NCBI GenBank assembly: GCA_020853575.1
Contig: JADYYP010000020.1
Location: 124,001 to 188,000 of the forward strand
Reading direction: 5' to 3'
Length of the DNA stretch: 64,000 nt
Source of the DNA: Planctomycetota bacterium
GTDB taxonomy: Bacteria > Planctomycetota > UBA1135 > GCA-002686595
Each line of letters starts with the position of its first letter. Position 1 is the stretch's first letter. Shown here in pieces: positions 1 to 7,287 of the stretch. The notes under the pieces are model-generated. The model had not been told where the DNA came from. It was given only the letters and a program-made list of their open reading frames with translations, and searched no databases. The translations under genes were made by a program, and so were the position numbers.

Positions 1-609
1 CGCTGCCAGTTGCCGCAGCGTGCCGGCGTAGCTCGCCCGTTGCAGGCGCAGCGCTCCGTCGGCGCCGTCGAGCCACTCGACCGAAAGCACTTGGAACTGC
101 GCGTCGTGCGTGGCGCACACGAGTTGCGCGCCATCGCGAGCGGCAGCGAACTTCGAGGCACCATTGCCCACGAGTCCCATGGTGTGGCGCCACAGCGGCG
201 CGAAGCTGCCGGCGCGCGCGTCGTACTTGGCGATCTCCGTGCGCCGGTGGGCGGCGTCGAAGCCGATGTACTGAGCGGCGGTGAAGAGCTCGCTCTCGCT
301 GGCTCCCGCGCTCACTCCGACCGTGGCGTACGCGCCGGCGAGGAGCTCGGCGCGCAACGGGTCGAGCGCGGCGCCGGCGAGTATCGGCGCCGTCGAGAAC
401 AGCTGTGCTCGCGGATGCAGGCCCTGGCCGCTCGACCACAAGAGCTCACCGCCCGCGGCGAACTCCAGGCCGGAGGGCAGCCAGGCCTCGCCGCTCGCGG
501 GCGCGTGCGTCCAGCGCAAGTGTGGCGCGAAGGGGCTCTGGGCGCGGGACGTCGAAGGCAACGCGAAAACGACGCCGATGGCGGCGACGAGCGAGAGCGG
601 ATGCGTCAT
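1..609 (-). CDS. Secreted protein of unknown function, 3' part cut by window edge
   Basis: Reading from the ATG at 609 leftwards, the frame stays open for 203 codons to the window edge, so only the N-terminal part is present. It begins with a typical signal peptide (short basic/polar start, hydrophobic stretch of about residues 5-17, then TSRA before Gln-24). The mature part contains short segments such as IAKYDARAGSF and VLSVEWLDGA that look like strands of a beta-propeller or similar all-beta repeat protein. That fold is a guess from pattern only. It is divergent from gcvT, separated by 185 bases. I do not recognise the family. Confidence 0.7.
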   Translation of the reverse strand, partial: MTHPLSLVAAIGVVFALPSTSRAQSPFAPHLRWTHAPASGEAWLPSGLEFAAGGELLWSSGQGLHPRAQLFSTAPILAGAALDPLRAELLAGAYATVGVSAGASESELFTAAQYIGFDAAHRRTEIAKYDARAGSFAPLWRHTMGLVGNGASKFAAARDGAQLVCATHDAQFQVLSVEWLDGADGALRLQRASYAGTLRQLAA

Positions 610-729
610 GGAGGATGGCGGACCGGAACACCCTCGGCGCTCCCTGTCCGTCGAAACCTACCCGCCTTTGGAGCGCGGGGAGCGCTGGCCGTCCGTGGCT
701 TTCCCCGCGCGCGTCCATTAGAGTCTTGC

Positions 730-747
730 CCCCTCGAAATCGAGGGG
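730..747 (+). promoter_or_regulatory. Perfect hairpin in the gcvT leader
   Basis: CCCCTCG at 730-736 and CGAGGGG at 741-747 form a 7-bp stem around AAAT, followed by TTGCG, 47 bases upstream of the gcvT ATG. It lies in the shared leader region between the divergent secreted-protein gene and gcvT. It could be an RNA control element or a protein site. I see no two-domain glycine-riboswitch layout here. Function is unknown. Confidence 0.4.
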
Positions 748-794
748 TTGCGCTCGACGCGGAAAGTTCTTCCGCAGCCCCACCGATCCACCCC

Positions 795-1892
795 ATGAAG
801 CACACGGTCCTGCACGACGTCCACGCGCGCCTCGGAGCGAAGTTGATCGAGTTCGGCGGCTGGCACATGCCCGTGCAGTACGGACCGATCCTCGACGAGG
901 CCAAGTGCGTGCGCACGAGCGCCGGCCTGTTCGACCTCGGGCACATGGGCCGGATCCACGTCCGCGGCAAGGACACGCTGCGCTTCCTCGACCGCGTGTG
1001 CACCAACTTCGTCGCCAAGATCCCCACCGGGGCGATCCGCTACTCGCTGTTCTGCAAGCCCGACGGCAATCCGATCGACGACCTGCTGGTGTATCGCGAG
1101 GCCGACAGCGTGTACTTGGTGGTCAACGCCTCCAACACGCCGGTGGACTTGGCCTGGCTGCGCGAACACCAACGTGGCTTCGACGTGGTGCTGGACGACC
1201 AATCGGATCGGACCGGGATGCTCGCCCTCCAGGGGCAGCGCTCGACCGAAGTGCTCCGCCAGTTGGTCACCGACTGCGATCTGACGCAGATCGGGTACTA
1301 CAAATTCGGCTTCGGCACGGTCTGCGGTCTGCGCGACACGCGCATCAGCCGCACGGGCTACACGGGCGAGTTGGGCTACGAGATCTACCTCGACAATCAG
1401 CACGTCGAGCGCGTGTGGAACGCGATCTTGGAGGTCGGACGCGCCCACGACGTGCGCCCGATCGGCCTGGGAGCGCGCGACGTGCTGCGCCTGGAGGCGG
1501 GCATGCCGCTGTACGGGCACGAGATCGACGCCCAGCACAATCCGATCGAGGCCGGACTCGACTTCGGCGTCTCGTTCCGTCCGGAGAAGGGCGACTGGAT
1601 CGGCCGTGAGGCGCTGCTCGCCGTCCAGGCCTCGCCGCACAAGCGCTTGGTCGGGATCACCAGCGAGGGCCCGCGCGTGCCGCGCCAAGGGCAACGCCTG
1701 TTCGCCGGGGAGAGCGACATCGGGTACGTGTGCTCCGGCGCGCCCTCACCCGCGCTCGGCCTGAACATCGCCTCGGCCTACGTCGCTCTCGGCTACGAGC
1801 GTCCGGGAACGGCGCTCGACGTCGACTTCAAGGGCAAGCGCCAAGCCTGCGTCGTGCGCGAGATGCCCTTCTTCTCGCGCACGCGCAAGTGA
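795..1892 (+). CDS. gcvT: Aminomethyltransferase, T protein of the glycine cleavage system
   Basis: This 365-residue protein matches the usual length of GcvT. The family transfers the methylene group from the aminomethyl-lipoyl arm of H protein to tetrahydrofolate, releasing ammonia, in the cytoplasm. Family features seen are the N-terminal LHDVHARLGAKLIEFGGWHMPVQY segment, SAGLFDLGHMGRIHVRG, the RTGYTGELGYEIY motif and the LGARDVLRLEAGMPLYGHE motif, with a C-terminal beta domain. The reading frame is open far upstream, but family alignment and the position after the leader support the ATG at 795. gcvH follows after 63 bases. No gcvP is present in the window, so the P protein must be encoded elsewhere. 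Confidence 0.95.
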   Translation: MKHTVLHDVHARLGAKLIEFGGWHMPVQYGPILDEAKCVRTSAGLFDLGHMGRIHVRGKDTLRFLDRVCTNFVAKIPTGAIRYSLFCKPDGNPIDDLLVYREADSVYLVVNASNTPVDLAWLREHQRGFDVVLDDQSDRTGMLALQGQRSTEVLRQLVTDCDLTQIGYYKFGFGTVCGLRDTRISRTGYTGELGYEIYLDNQHVERVWNAILEVGRAHDVRPIGLGARDVLRLEAGMPLYGHEIDAQHNPIEAGLDFGVSFRPEKGDWIGREALLAVQASPHKRLVGITSEGPRVPRQGQRLFAGESDIGYVCSGAPSPALGLNIASAYVALGYERPGTALDVDFKGKRQACVVREMPFFSRTRK

Positions 1893-1955
1893 ACGCGTGC
1901 CTGCCCCACCGACACCCCCTAAGAACACCCCCAGCCACATCACTCTCCACACGCC

Positions 1956-2354
1956 ATGCGCCCCAACGACCGCAAGTACTCGGAATCGCACGAATGGGTC
2001 AAGATCGACGGTGAAACCGCGCTGATCGGGATCACCGACTTCGCCGTCCAGGAGCTCTCCAACGGCAACGAGAGCGATCTCGTGTATTGCGACCTCCCCG
2101 AGCCCGGCCGCGTGTTGACCGCCGGCGAGACCTTCGGCGAAATCGAGTCGGTCAAGGCCGTCTCCGATCTCAACGCGCCGATCGCTGGCGAAGTCGTCGA
2201 ATCGAACGTGGCGATCGAGGAGCACCTGGAAGTGCTCTCCAAGGACCCCTGGGGCGCGGGCTGGATGCTGCGCATCAAGCCCGAGCGCAAGAGTCTCGAG
2301 GGCCTGATGGACGCCGCGGCCTACGAGAAGTTCTGCGCCTCGCTGAAGCACTAG
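1956..2354 (+). CDS. gcvH: Glycine cleavage system H protein
   Basis: A 132-residue lipoyl-carrier protein that shuttles the aminomethyl intermediate between the P, T and L proteins. The N-terminal YSESHEWVKIDGE start and the ESVKAVSD motif are diagnostic. Lys-67 is the expected lipoylated residue. Its length is normal for GcvH. It lies between gcvT and a lipoate/octanoate transferase gene, so substrate protein and modifying enzyme are neighbours. No clear ribosome binding site precedes the ATG, as for many genes here. Confidence 0.97.
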   Translation: MRPNDRKYSESHEWVKIDGETALIGITDFAVQELSNGNESDLVYCDLPEPGRVLTAGETFGEIESVKAVSDLNAPIAGEVVESNVAIEEHLEVLSKDPWGAGWMLRIKPERKSLEGLMDAAAYEKFCASLKH

Positions 2355-2384
2355 CGCGTTGAGCACCGAGCGCGCTCGTTGTGC

Positions 2385-3113
2385 ATGAGCACGTGGCGTC
2401 TGATCACCACCTGGAACGCGCAGCCCGCGTTCAACATGGGTCTCGACGAAGCGCTGCTCGAGTCGCACGGCTCGCCCCCGACGTTGCGCTTCTACAGTTG
2501 GAAGCCAGCGACGCTCTCGCTGGGCTACTTCCAACGTTTCGACGACGTGCCCGCCGCGCGCGAGGCGCGCTCGGTCGTGCGACGCATCACCGGCGGTGGA
2601 GCGATCCACCACCATCGCGAATTGACGTTCTCGCTCGTGTGCGACGCGGCCGAGCCGCTCTACGCGGGGTCCATCGGCGAGTCCTACGAGCGCGTGCACC
2701 AGGCGATCGCGGTGGCGTTGCGCGGCCTGGGCATCGAGCCGGTCCTGCGCGGAGAGCGGCGGCTCGCGTCCGAGCGCCAGGACACGGGAATGTGCTTCCA
2801 CCACTCCTCCGCGCTCGACCTGGTGTGGGACGAGCGCAAGGGCGTCGGTTCCGCGCAGCGCCGCACGCACGGGCGCGTGTTGCACCACGGCTCGATCAAG
2901 CTCGGAACGACGGCGCTCGAGGGCGACATCGCGACCTGTGAGCGCTACGCGCGCGGGCTGAGCCCGGAGAGCTTCGCGCCAGCCCTGCGCTCAGCCTTCG
3001 AGAGCCAGCTTGGCCTGCGGCTGGAATCCGGAGTGCCCGACGCGCTCGAGCGCGCCCGCGCCAAGGAACTCGGCCCGCGATTCGTCGACCCGGCGTTCGT
3101 GCGGCGGCGCTAG
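2385..3113 (+). CDS. lipM: Octanoyl/lipoate-protein transferase of the LipM/LplA family
   Basis: A 242-residue cytoplasmic enzyme of the BPL/LplA/LipB fold that attaches an octanoyl or lipoyl group to the H protein or to 2-oxoacid dehydrogenase E2 subunits. ITGGGAIHHH (residues 69-77) is the substrate-binding loop. Cys-137 in TGMCFHHSS sits where LipM-type octanoyltransferases carry their acyl-thioester cysteine. RKGVGSAQRR (from residue 151) supplies the binding lysine. The Cys favours LipM over a classical ATP-dependent ligase, which is an inference from the motif. I chose the ATG at 2385; an in-frame TTG lies two codons upstream. The gene follows gcvH after 30 bases and probably shares its transcript. 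Confidence 0.85.
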   Translation: MSTWRLITTWNAQPAFNMGLDEALLESHGSPPTLRFYSWKPATLSLGYFQRFDDVPAAREARSVVRRITGGGAIHHHRELTFSLVCDAAEPLYAGSIGESYERVHQAIAVALRGLGIEPVLRGERRLASERQDTGMCFHHSSALDLVWDERKGVGSAQRRTHGRVLHHGSIKLGTTALEGDIATCERYARGLSPESFAPALRSAFESQLGLRLESGVPDALERARAKELGPRFVDPAFVRRR

Positions 3114-3127
3114 GCTCTGCCTCGGCG

Positions 3128-4657
3128 ATGCAGCGCGCGGTTTCGATCCTCTTGGGTGTCGTGCTCGCGGCCTGCGGCGCGCGCGAGCCCGAGCGTCCGA
3201 ACCTGCTGCTGATCACCGTCGACACTCTGCGCGCCGATCGCATGGGGCTCTACGGTGCCGCGCGGGATACCACGCCCGATCTCGATGCCTTCGCGCGCGA
3301 GTGCGTGGTGCTCGACGCCGCGCAGACCCCGCGCTCCAAGACCACGCCGGCGATCGCCTCGCTCCTCTCCGGTTTGTATCCCCACGCTCACGGCGTGCGC
3401 GACCTCGCCACGCCGCTCTCCGAGCGCGTCCCGCTCCTGCAGGAGACGCTGCGCGAGCGCGGCTACCGCACGGGAGCGATCGTCGGCAATTGGGTGCTCG
3501 GGGATGCGCGCTCGGGGCTCGCCCGCGGCTTCGACGTGTGGTGCGAGAGCATGCCGGACCGCAGCGGAGTGCCTCCGGACGACGTCCCGCAGCGCACGGC
3601 GCGCTCTCTGACCGAGGCCGCGCTGGTCGCGCTCGGCGCGAGCACTCCGAGCGCCCCCGTCAGCGAATCCGAGCGCGATCCCGAGCTGCGGCTCACGCGC
3701 GGCGACGCACCGTGGTTCCTGTGGTTGCACTACATGGACCCGCACGGCGCCTACGAGCCACCCGCGGAGCACCGCCTGTTCGAGCGCGAGCGGGTCGACC
3801 TGCTCGACGTGCACGCGCCACAGGCCGCGAACGCAGAGCACAAGCGCCGCCTCGCGCTCTACAACGTGCCCGAACACGCCTGGGTCGACGCGGACCACAT
3901 CGACGCCGCGCTGGTGCGCGACCTGTACGACGGCGAGCTCCACTACGTCGATCGCGAGATCGGTCGCCTGCTCCAGACGCTGCGCGCGAGCGGGCAGCTC
4001 GAACGCACGGTGGTCGTGGTCACCGCCGACCACGGGGAGAGCCTGGGGGAGCACGACTACTGGTTCGAGCACGGCGCGTACACCTACGAGTCGACCGCGC
4101 GCGTGCCGCTGATCGTGCGCGCACCCGGGCTCGCAGCGCTGCGCGTGGCGGAGCCCTTCTCGCTGGTCGACTTGGCGCCGACGCTGAAGGAGCTCCTGGG
4201 GCTCGAGCTCGCCCAGAGCGGCGCGACGGACGCGCTGCGCGGTCGCTCGAAGCTCGCGGCCTGGCGCGGCGCAGCGGCCGGCGCCGGCGCGATCTTCTCG
4301 GAGAAGGTCGAGGGCGCGACGCTGGAGGGCGCCGTGCAGCTCAAGGCCGTGCGCATCGGGCGCTGGAAGTTGATCCAACGCTACGCGCTGCGCGCGAGTC
4401 GGCCCGGCGCGCCGAGCGAGATCGTGGCGCTGGGCGAGGAGCTGTTCGACCTCGCGGCGGATCCGCTGGAAGCGTGGAATCTCTCGAGCGCCGTCCCGGG
4501 GGGCGCACCGCTGCTCGAACTGCGCCGCGAACTCGCGCGCTTCGTCGCCGCCGATCGCGATCTAGCCGCGCTGGGCGAGCTGTTGGCGGCCCGCAGGCGC
4601 GGGCTGGAGATCTCCGATCCCGACGCGGCGCGCACGTTGCGCCTCTTGGGGTACTGA
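3128..4657 (+). CDS. Lipoprotein of the sulfatase/alkaline phosphatase fold with Thr at the nucleophile site
   Basis: A 509-residue protein with a lipoprotein signal ending LAAC, so Cys-16 should be lipidated and the enzyme membrane-anchored outside the cytoplasm. The fold is shown by LLITVDTLRADRMGLYG (metal Asp-32) and the C-terminal metal motif TADHGESLGEHDYW. In true sulfatases the sequence C/S-x-P-x-R-A-S-L-L-T-G carries the formylglycine residue. Here it reads KTTPAIASLLSG, so Thr-72 takes the Cys position and the Arg is Ile. A formylglycine-dependent sulfatase is therefore unlikely. A phosphatase, phosphodiesterase or phospho-transferase using Thr is more plausible. It starts 14 bases after lipM but has no obvious functional link to it. 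Confidence 0.8.
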   Translation: MQRAVSILLGVVLAACGAREPERPNLLLITVDTLRADRMGLYGAARDTTPDLDAFARECVVLDAAQTPRSKTTPAIASLLSGLYPHAHGVRDLATPLSERVPLLQETLRERGYRTGAIVGNWVLGDARSGLARGFDVWCESMPDRSGVPPDDVPQRTARSLTEAALVALGASTPSAPVSESERDPELRLTRGDAPWFLWLHYMDPHGAYEPPAEHRLFERERVDLLDVHAPQAANAEHKRRLALYNVPEHAWVDADHIDAALVRDLYDGELHYVDREIGRLLQTLRASGQLERTVVVVTADHGESLGEHDYWFEHGAYTYESTARVPLIVRAPGLAALRVAEPFSLVDLAPTLKELLGLELAQSGATDALRGRSKLAAWRGAAAGAGAIFSEKVEGATLEGAVQLKAVRIGRWKLIQRYALRASRPGAPSEIVALGEELFDLAADPLEAWNLSSAVPGGAPLLELRRELARFVAADRDLAALGELLAARRRGLEISDPDAARTLRLLGY

Positions 4658-4720
4658 GCTGCGCGGCCGAACCATGGGCGGTCGAGCGCGGGCGGAGCGC
4701 GCTGCGACTCACGCCGGTGG

Positions 4721-4794
4721 TGGTTACCCCGCTTGGATTCGAACCAAGAATGAGAGAACCAGAATCTCTAGTGTTACCGTTACACCACGGGGTA
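4721..4794 (-). tRNA. tRNA-Gln (anticodon CTG)
   Basis: On the minus strand the sequence folds into a full cloverleaf. It has a 7-bp acceptor stem (TACCCCG/CGGGGTA), D stem GTGT/ACAC, anticodon stem AGAGA/TCTCT with loop TTCTGGT, and T stem CTTGG/CCAAG with loop TTCGAAT. The discriminator base is A and CCA is encoded. Anticodon CTG reads CAG, so it carries glutamine. It is 38 bases from a second tRNA-Gln. Confidence 0.95.
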
Positions 4795-4832
4795 GCGCCG
4801 CACTGCACCGCGTGCCGGAAGGCGCGCTGAGC

Positions 4833-4906
4833 TGGTTACCCGACCTGGATTCGAACCAGGAATGAGAGGACCAAAACCTCTAGTGTTGCCGTTACACCAT
4901 CGGGTA
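4833..4906 (-). tRNA. tRNA-Gln (anticodon TTG)
   Basis: A minus-strand cloverleaf with acceptor stem TACCCGA/TCGGGTA, D stem GTGT/ACAC, anticodon stem AGAGG/CCTCT with loop TTTTGGT, T stem CCTGG/CCAGG, discriminator A and encoded CCA. Anticodon TTG reads CAA (and CAG by wobble). It is upstream of the CTG isoacceptor on the same strand and very similar to it, so the pair looks like a tandem duplication that split the two glutamine codons. Confidence 0.95.
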
Positions 4907-4970
4907 GTGCGAGGGCGGAGGATTTAACCAGCCGCCTCGGGCAGCGTCAATCGACATGTCGCCGCGATCG

Positions 4971-6230
4971 TCATGAGCCCAGCGCGCGACGGCGGATCAG
5001 ATCGAGGGCGGCGTGGGCCGCGAAGCGCCGGATGCTGGCGCGGTCGACCGGCGGGAAACGCATCTCGACCGAGCTCACGCTGCCGCGGACGCACACACCG
5101 AACCACACCAGGCCGATGGGCTTTTCGGCGCTTCCACCGTCGGGACCCGCGATTCCGGTGATCGCGATCGCGATCTCGGCGCCGGAGCGCTCCGCCGCGC
5201 CGCGCGCCAGCGCCTCCGCCACGGGCCCACTGACGGCGCCGTGGAGCATCAGCAGAGCGCGCGGCACCCCCAAGGTCGCCTCCTTGGCGGCATTCGAGTA
5301 CGCCACCCAGCCGGCGCGAAACACCGCGCTGATGCCGGGCACCTCGGTCAGCAAGGTCGCCAGCAAGCCTCCAGTGCAGGACTCGGCGACGGCCAGCCCC
5401 AGTCCACGGTGCACGAGCGCCTTGCCGACCGCAAAGGCCGGCCGCTCGTCGTCTTCGGAGAAGATCTCGGCCGCGAAGCGCTCGCGAAACTCCGCGGCGC
5501 GCGCTTCCAGCAAGCGCTGCGCGCCGACTTCGCTCTCGGCCTGCGCGCGCAACGTGACCGCGAGCACGCCCGAGTGCGCCGTGACCCCCATCAACGGATT
5601 GGCAGCGCGCGCCATCCAATCTCCCGCGCGATCCGCGAAGGCGCTCTCCGCGAGCCCGAGCAGGTAGAACCGCTGCGCGCTGAGAGCCGCGCCCACTCCG
5701 CACGTCTTGCGGAGCCATGGAACGAGCTCGCCCTGGAGCATCGCACGCATCTCGTGCGGCGGCCCAGGCATGACCGCGAGCATCCCGCCCTCGATCCACA
5801 CGCGGAACCCCGGGGCGGTGCCGATCGAGTTCGGCATGATCTGAGCGCCGGCCGGGAACCACGCTTGGCGCTCGTTGGCCTGCGCCATCGGCCGCTTGCG
5901 GCTCGCGAACACGGCCCGCAACCACTCGACCGTCGCCGCGTCGCGCTCGAGCGGGACACCGGCGGCTCCCGCGGCCGCCTCGCGCGTCACGTCGTCGAGT
6001 GTCGGACCCAGTCCACCGGTCGCGACGACGATGCGGAACTCCCGCGCCAGCTCGTAGAACGTGCGCTCGAGCTCCGACTTGTCGTCGCCCAGCACGACGA
6101 ACTTGGTGACGCGGATCCCGAGCGCGGCCAGCGCGACGGCGATCGCGCCGCTGTTGGTATCGGTCGTATCCCCGGCGAGCAGCTCGTCGCCGATCGCCAC
6201 GCAGGCCGCCGTGCGCATTTCACCGATCAT
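4971..6230 (-). CDS. cinA: CinA-family nicotinamide-nucleotide amidohydrolase
   Basis: A 419-residue protein with the standard two-domain CinA layout. An N-terminal MoCF-like (COG1058) domain covers about residues 1-170 (IGDELLAGDTTDTNSGAIA, VVATGGLGPTLDDVTREA). A C-terminal amidohydrolase domain from about residue 260 contains the nucleophile motif VAESCTGGLLATLLTEVPG and the conserved AIAITGIAGPDGGS. The family deamidates nicotinamide mononucleotide in pyridine-nucleotide recycling. The ATG at 6230 is preceded by GAAGG seven bases upstream, one of the few clear ribosome binding sites here; an ATG at 6218 is an alternative. It lies 29 bases after tatC on the same strand. Confidence 0.93.
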   Translation of the reverse strand: MIGEMRTAACVAIGDELLAGDTTDTNSGAIAVALAALGIRVTKFVVLGDDKSELERTFYELAREFRIVVATGGLGPTLDDVTREAAAGAAGVPLERDAATVEWLRAVFASRKRPMAQANERQAWFPAGAQIMPNSIGTAPGFRVWIEGGMLAVMPGPPHEMRAMLQGELVPWLRKTCGVGAALSAQRFYLLGLAESAFADRAGDWMARAANPLMGVTAHSGVLAVTLRAQAESEVGAQRLLEARAAEFRERFAAEIFSEDDERPAFAVGKALVHRGLGLAVAESCTGGLLATLLTEVPGISAVFRAGWVAYSNAAKEATLGVPRALLMLHGAVSGPVAEALARGAAERSGAEIAIAITGIAGPDGGSAEKPIGLVWFGVCVRGSVSSVEMRFPPVDRASIRRFAAHAALDLIRRRALGS

Positions 6231-6259
6231 TCGAGCACCTTCGCGCGCAACCGGCGCAC

Positions 6260-7135
6260 TCACTTCTTGGGGAGGAACCAGGTCCACAACAGGCCGACCT
6301 CGTACAGCGCGATCATCGGCCCCGCCGCGAGGAACTGCGTGATCGGGTCCGGCGGCGTGAGGATGCCGCCGACGATGAACGCGATCAGCACGAAGTACGG
6401 CCGAAAGCGCGCCAGGCTCCGGCGCTCGACCAATCCGATGCGCACCAGCAAGTACATCAAGACCGGGAGCTCGAACACCAGCCCGAGCGCCAGCGTCACC
6501 GCCTGCAACCAATCCAAGTACGGCCCGATGGCGGCGATGTACTGCACCTTCTCCGGCGGAAACACGGTCACCATGAACTCGAAGCCGAACGGGCACATCA
6601 CGAAGTACCCGAACAGCACGCCGCTCACGAACAGCACCACGCCGATCGGGAAGAACTTGAGCACGCCCCGACGCTCGTTGGGATACAGCCCGGCGGCGAT
6701 GAACTGCCACAGCTGCCAGAGCAACACCGGCATGCCCAGGACGCAGGCGGCGATCAGCGTGATGCGCATCACGACCGAGAATCCCTCGCCGATGCCGACC
6801 ATGGTCATGCGCCGCGGAACGGTGAGATCGCCGTGCAGTTCGTCGGCCGCGGGGTCTTCGCTCGCGAAGTACTTGGTGCGCGGGACGCTTGGATCGAGCT
6901 TGCGCTCCTCGGCCAAGAGCGCTTCGAACTTGTCGCGCTGCTGGCGATCGACCTTGACCAGCACCTGGTTCATCGGCCGCGCGACGATGTCGAAGATCGG
7001 CTCGTAGAAATAGAACGCGACCAAGAACGAAACGAGGAGCGCGAGCACTCCGCGGAACAGGCGTGTGCGGAGCTCGCGCAGGTGTTCTCCCAGCGACATG
7101 CGCGTGTGCTGGAACGGATCGGGCTCGCCGGTCAT
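6260..7135 (-). CDS. tatC: Sec-independent (Tat) protein translocase subunit TatC
   Basis: A 291-residue inner-membrane protein with six predicted transmembrane helices. It is the TatC receptor for twin-arginine signal peptides. The diagnostic N-terminal motif MSLGEHLRELRTRLFRG (residues 13-29) precedes helix 1, and GILTPPDPITQ appears in the last periplasmic loop before helix 6. The first periplasmic loop is unusually long: about residues 60-110 are a charged insertion (for example DRQQRDKFEALLAEERKLD) missing from the roughly 250-residue E. coli-type proteins. The ATG at 7135 is preferred over an upstream extension without family similarity. tatA/tatB are not in the window. Confidence 0.93.
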   Translation of the reverse strand: MTGEPDPFQHTRMSLGEHLRELRTRLFRGVLALLVSFLVAFYFYEPIFDIVARPMNQVLVKVDRQQRDKFEALLAEERKLDPSVPRTKYFASEDPAADELHGDLTVPRRMTMVGIGEGFSVVMRITLIAACVLGMPVLLWQLWQFIAAGLYPNERRGVLKFFPIGVVLFVSGVLFGYFVMCPFGFEFMVTVFPPEKVQYIAAIGPYLDWLQAVTLALGLVFELPVLMYLLVRIGLVERRSLARFRPYFVLIAFIVGGILTPPDPITQFLAAGPMIALYEVGLLWTWFLPKK

Positions 7136-7230
7136 CAGTCGAGAGAATGTAGCGAGCGCGGCCCGCGTCGCGCGCGGACAAAGCACGCGAGCGAGAGGCG
7201 CGCCTGGTCAACAGCGAGCGCCGACAAAAC

Positions 7231-7267
7231 GCGCGCGGGCGTGCCGTTCAATGGCCCGCCCGCGCGC
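7231..7267 (-). terminator. Hairpin terminator after the coiled-coil/BRCT gene
   Basis: GCGCGCGGGCG (7231-7241) pairs with CGCCCGCGCGC (7257-7267), an 11-bp stem with a 15-base loop. On the minus strand it is followed by GTTTTG. It begins 21 bases after the stop codon of the gene ending at 7288 and fits an intrinsic terminator separating it from tatC. Confidence 0.75.
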
Positions 7268-7287
7268 ACAGAGTCCGAGGCAGTCGA

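Noticed and set aside
405..794. N-terminal extension of GcvT by 130 codons
   Set aside because: It is Arg-rich, antisense to the secreted protein gene, and GcvT similarity begins at the ATG at 795.
4674..4865. Small plus-strand frame at 4.7 kb
   Set aside because: It runs through both tRNA-Gln genes on the opposite strand; translated tRNA sequence gives repeated SNQE-like strings.
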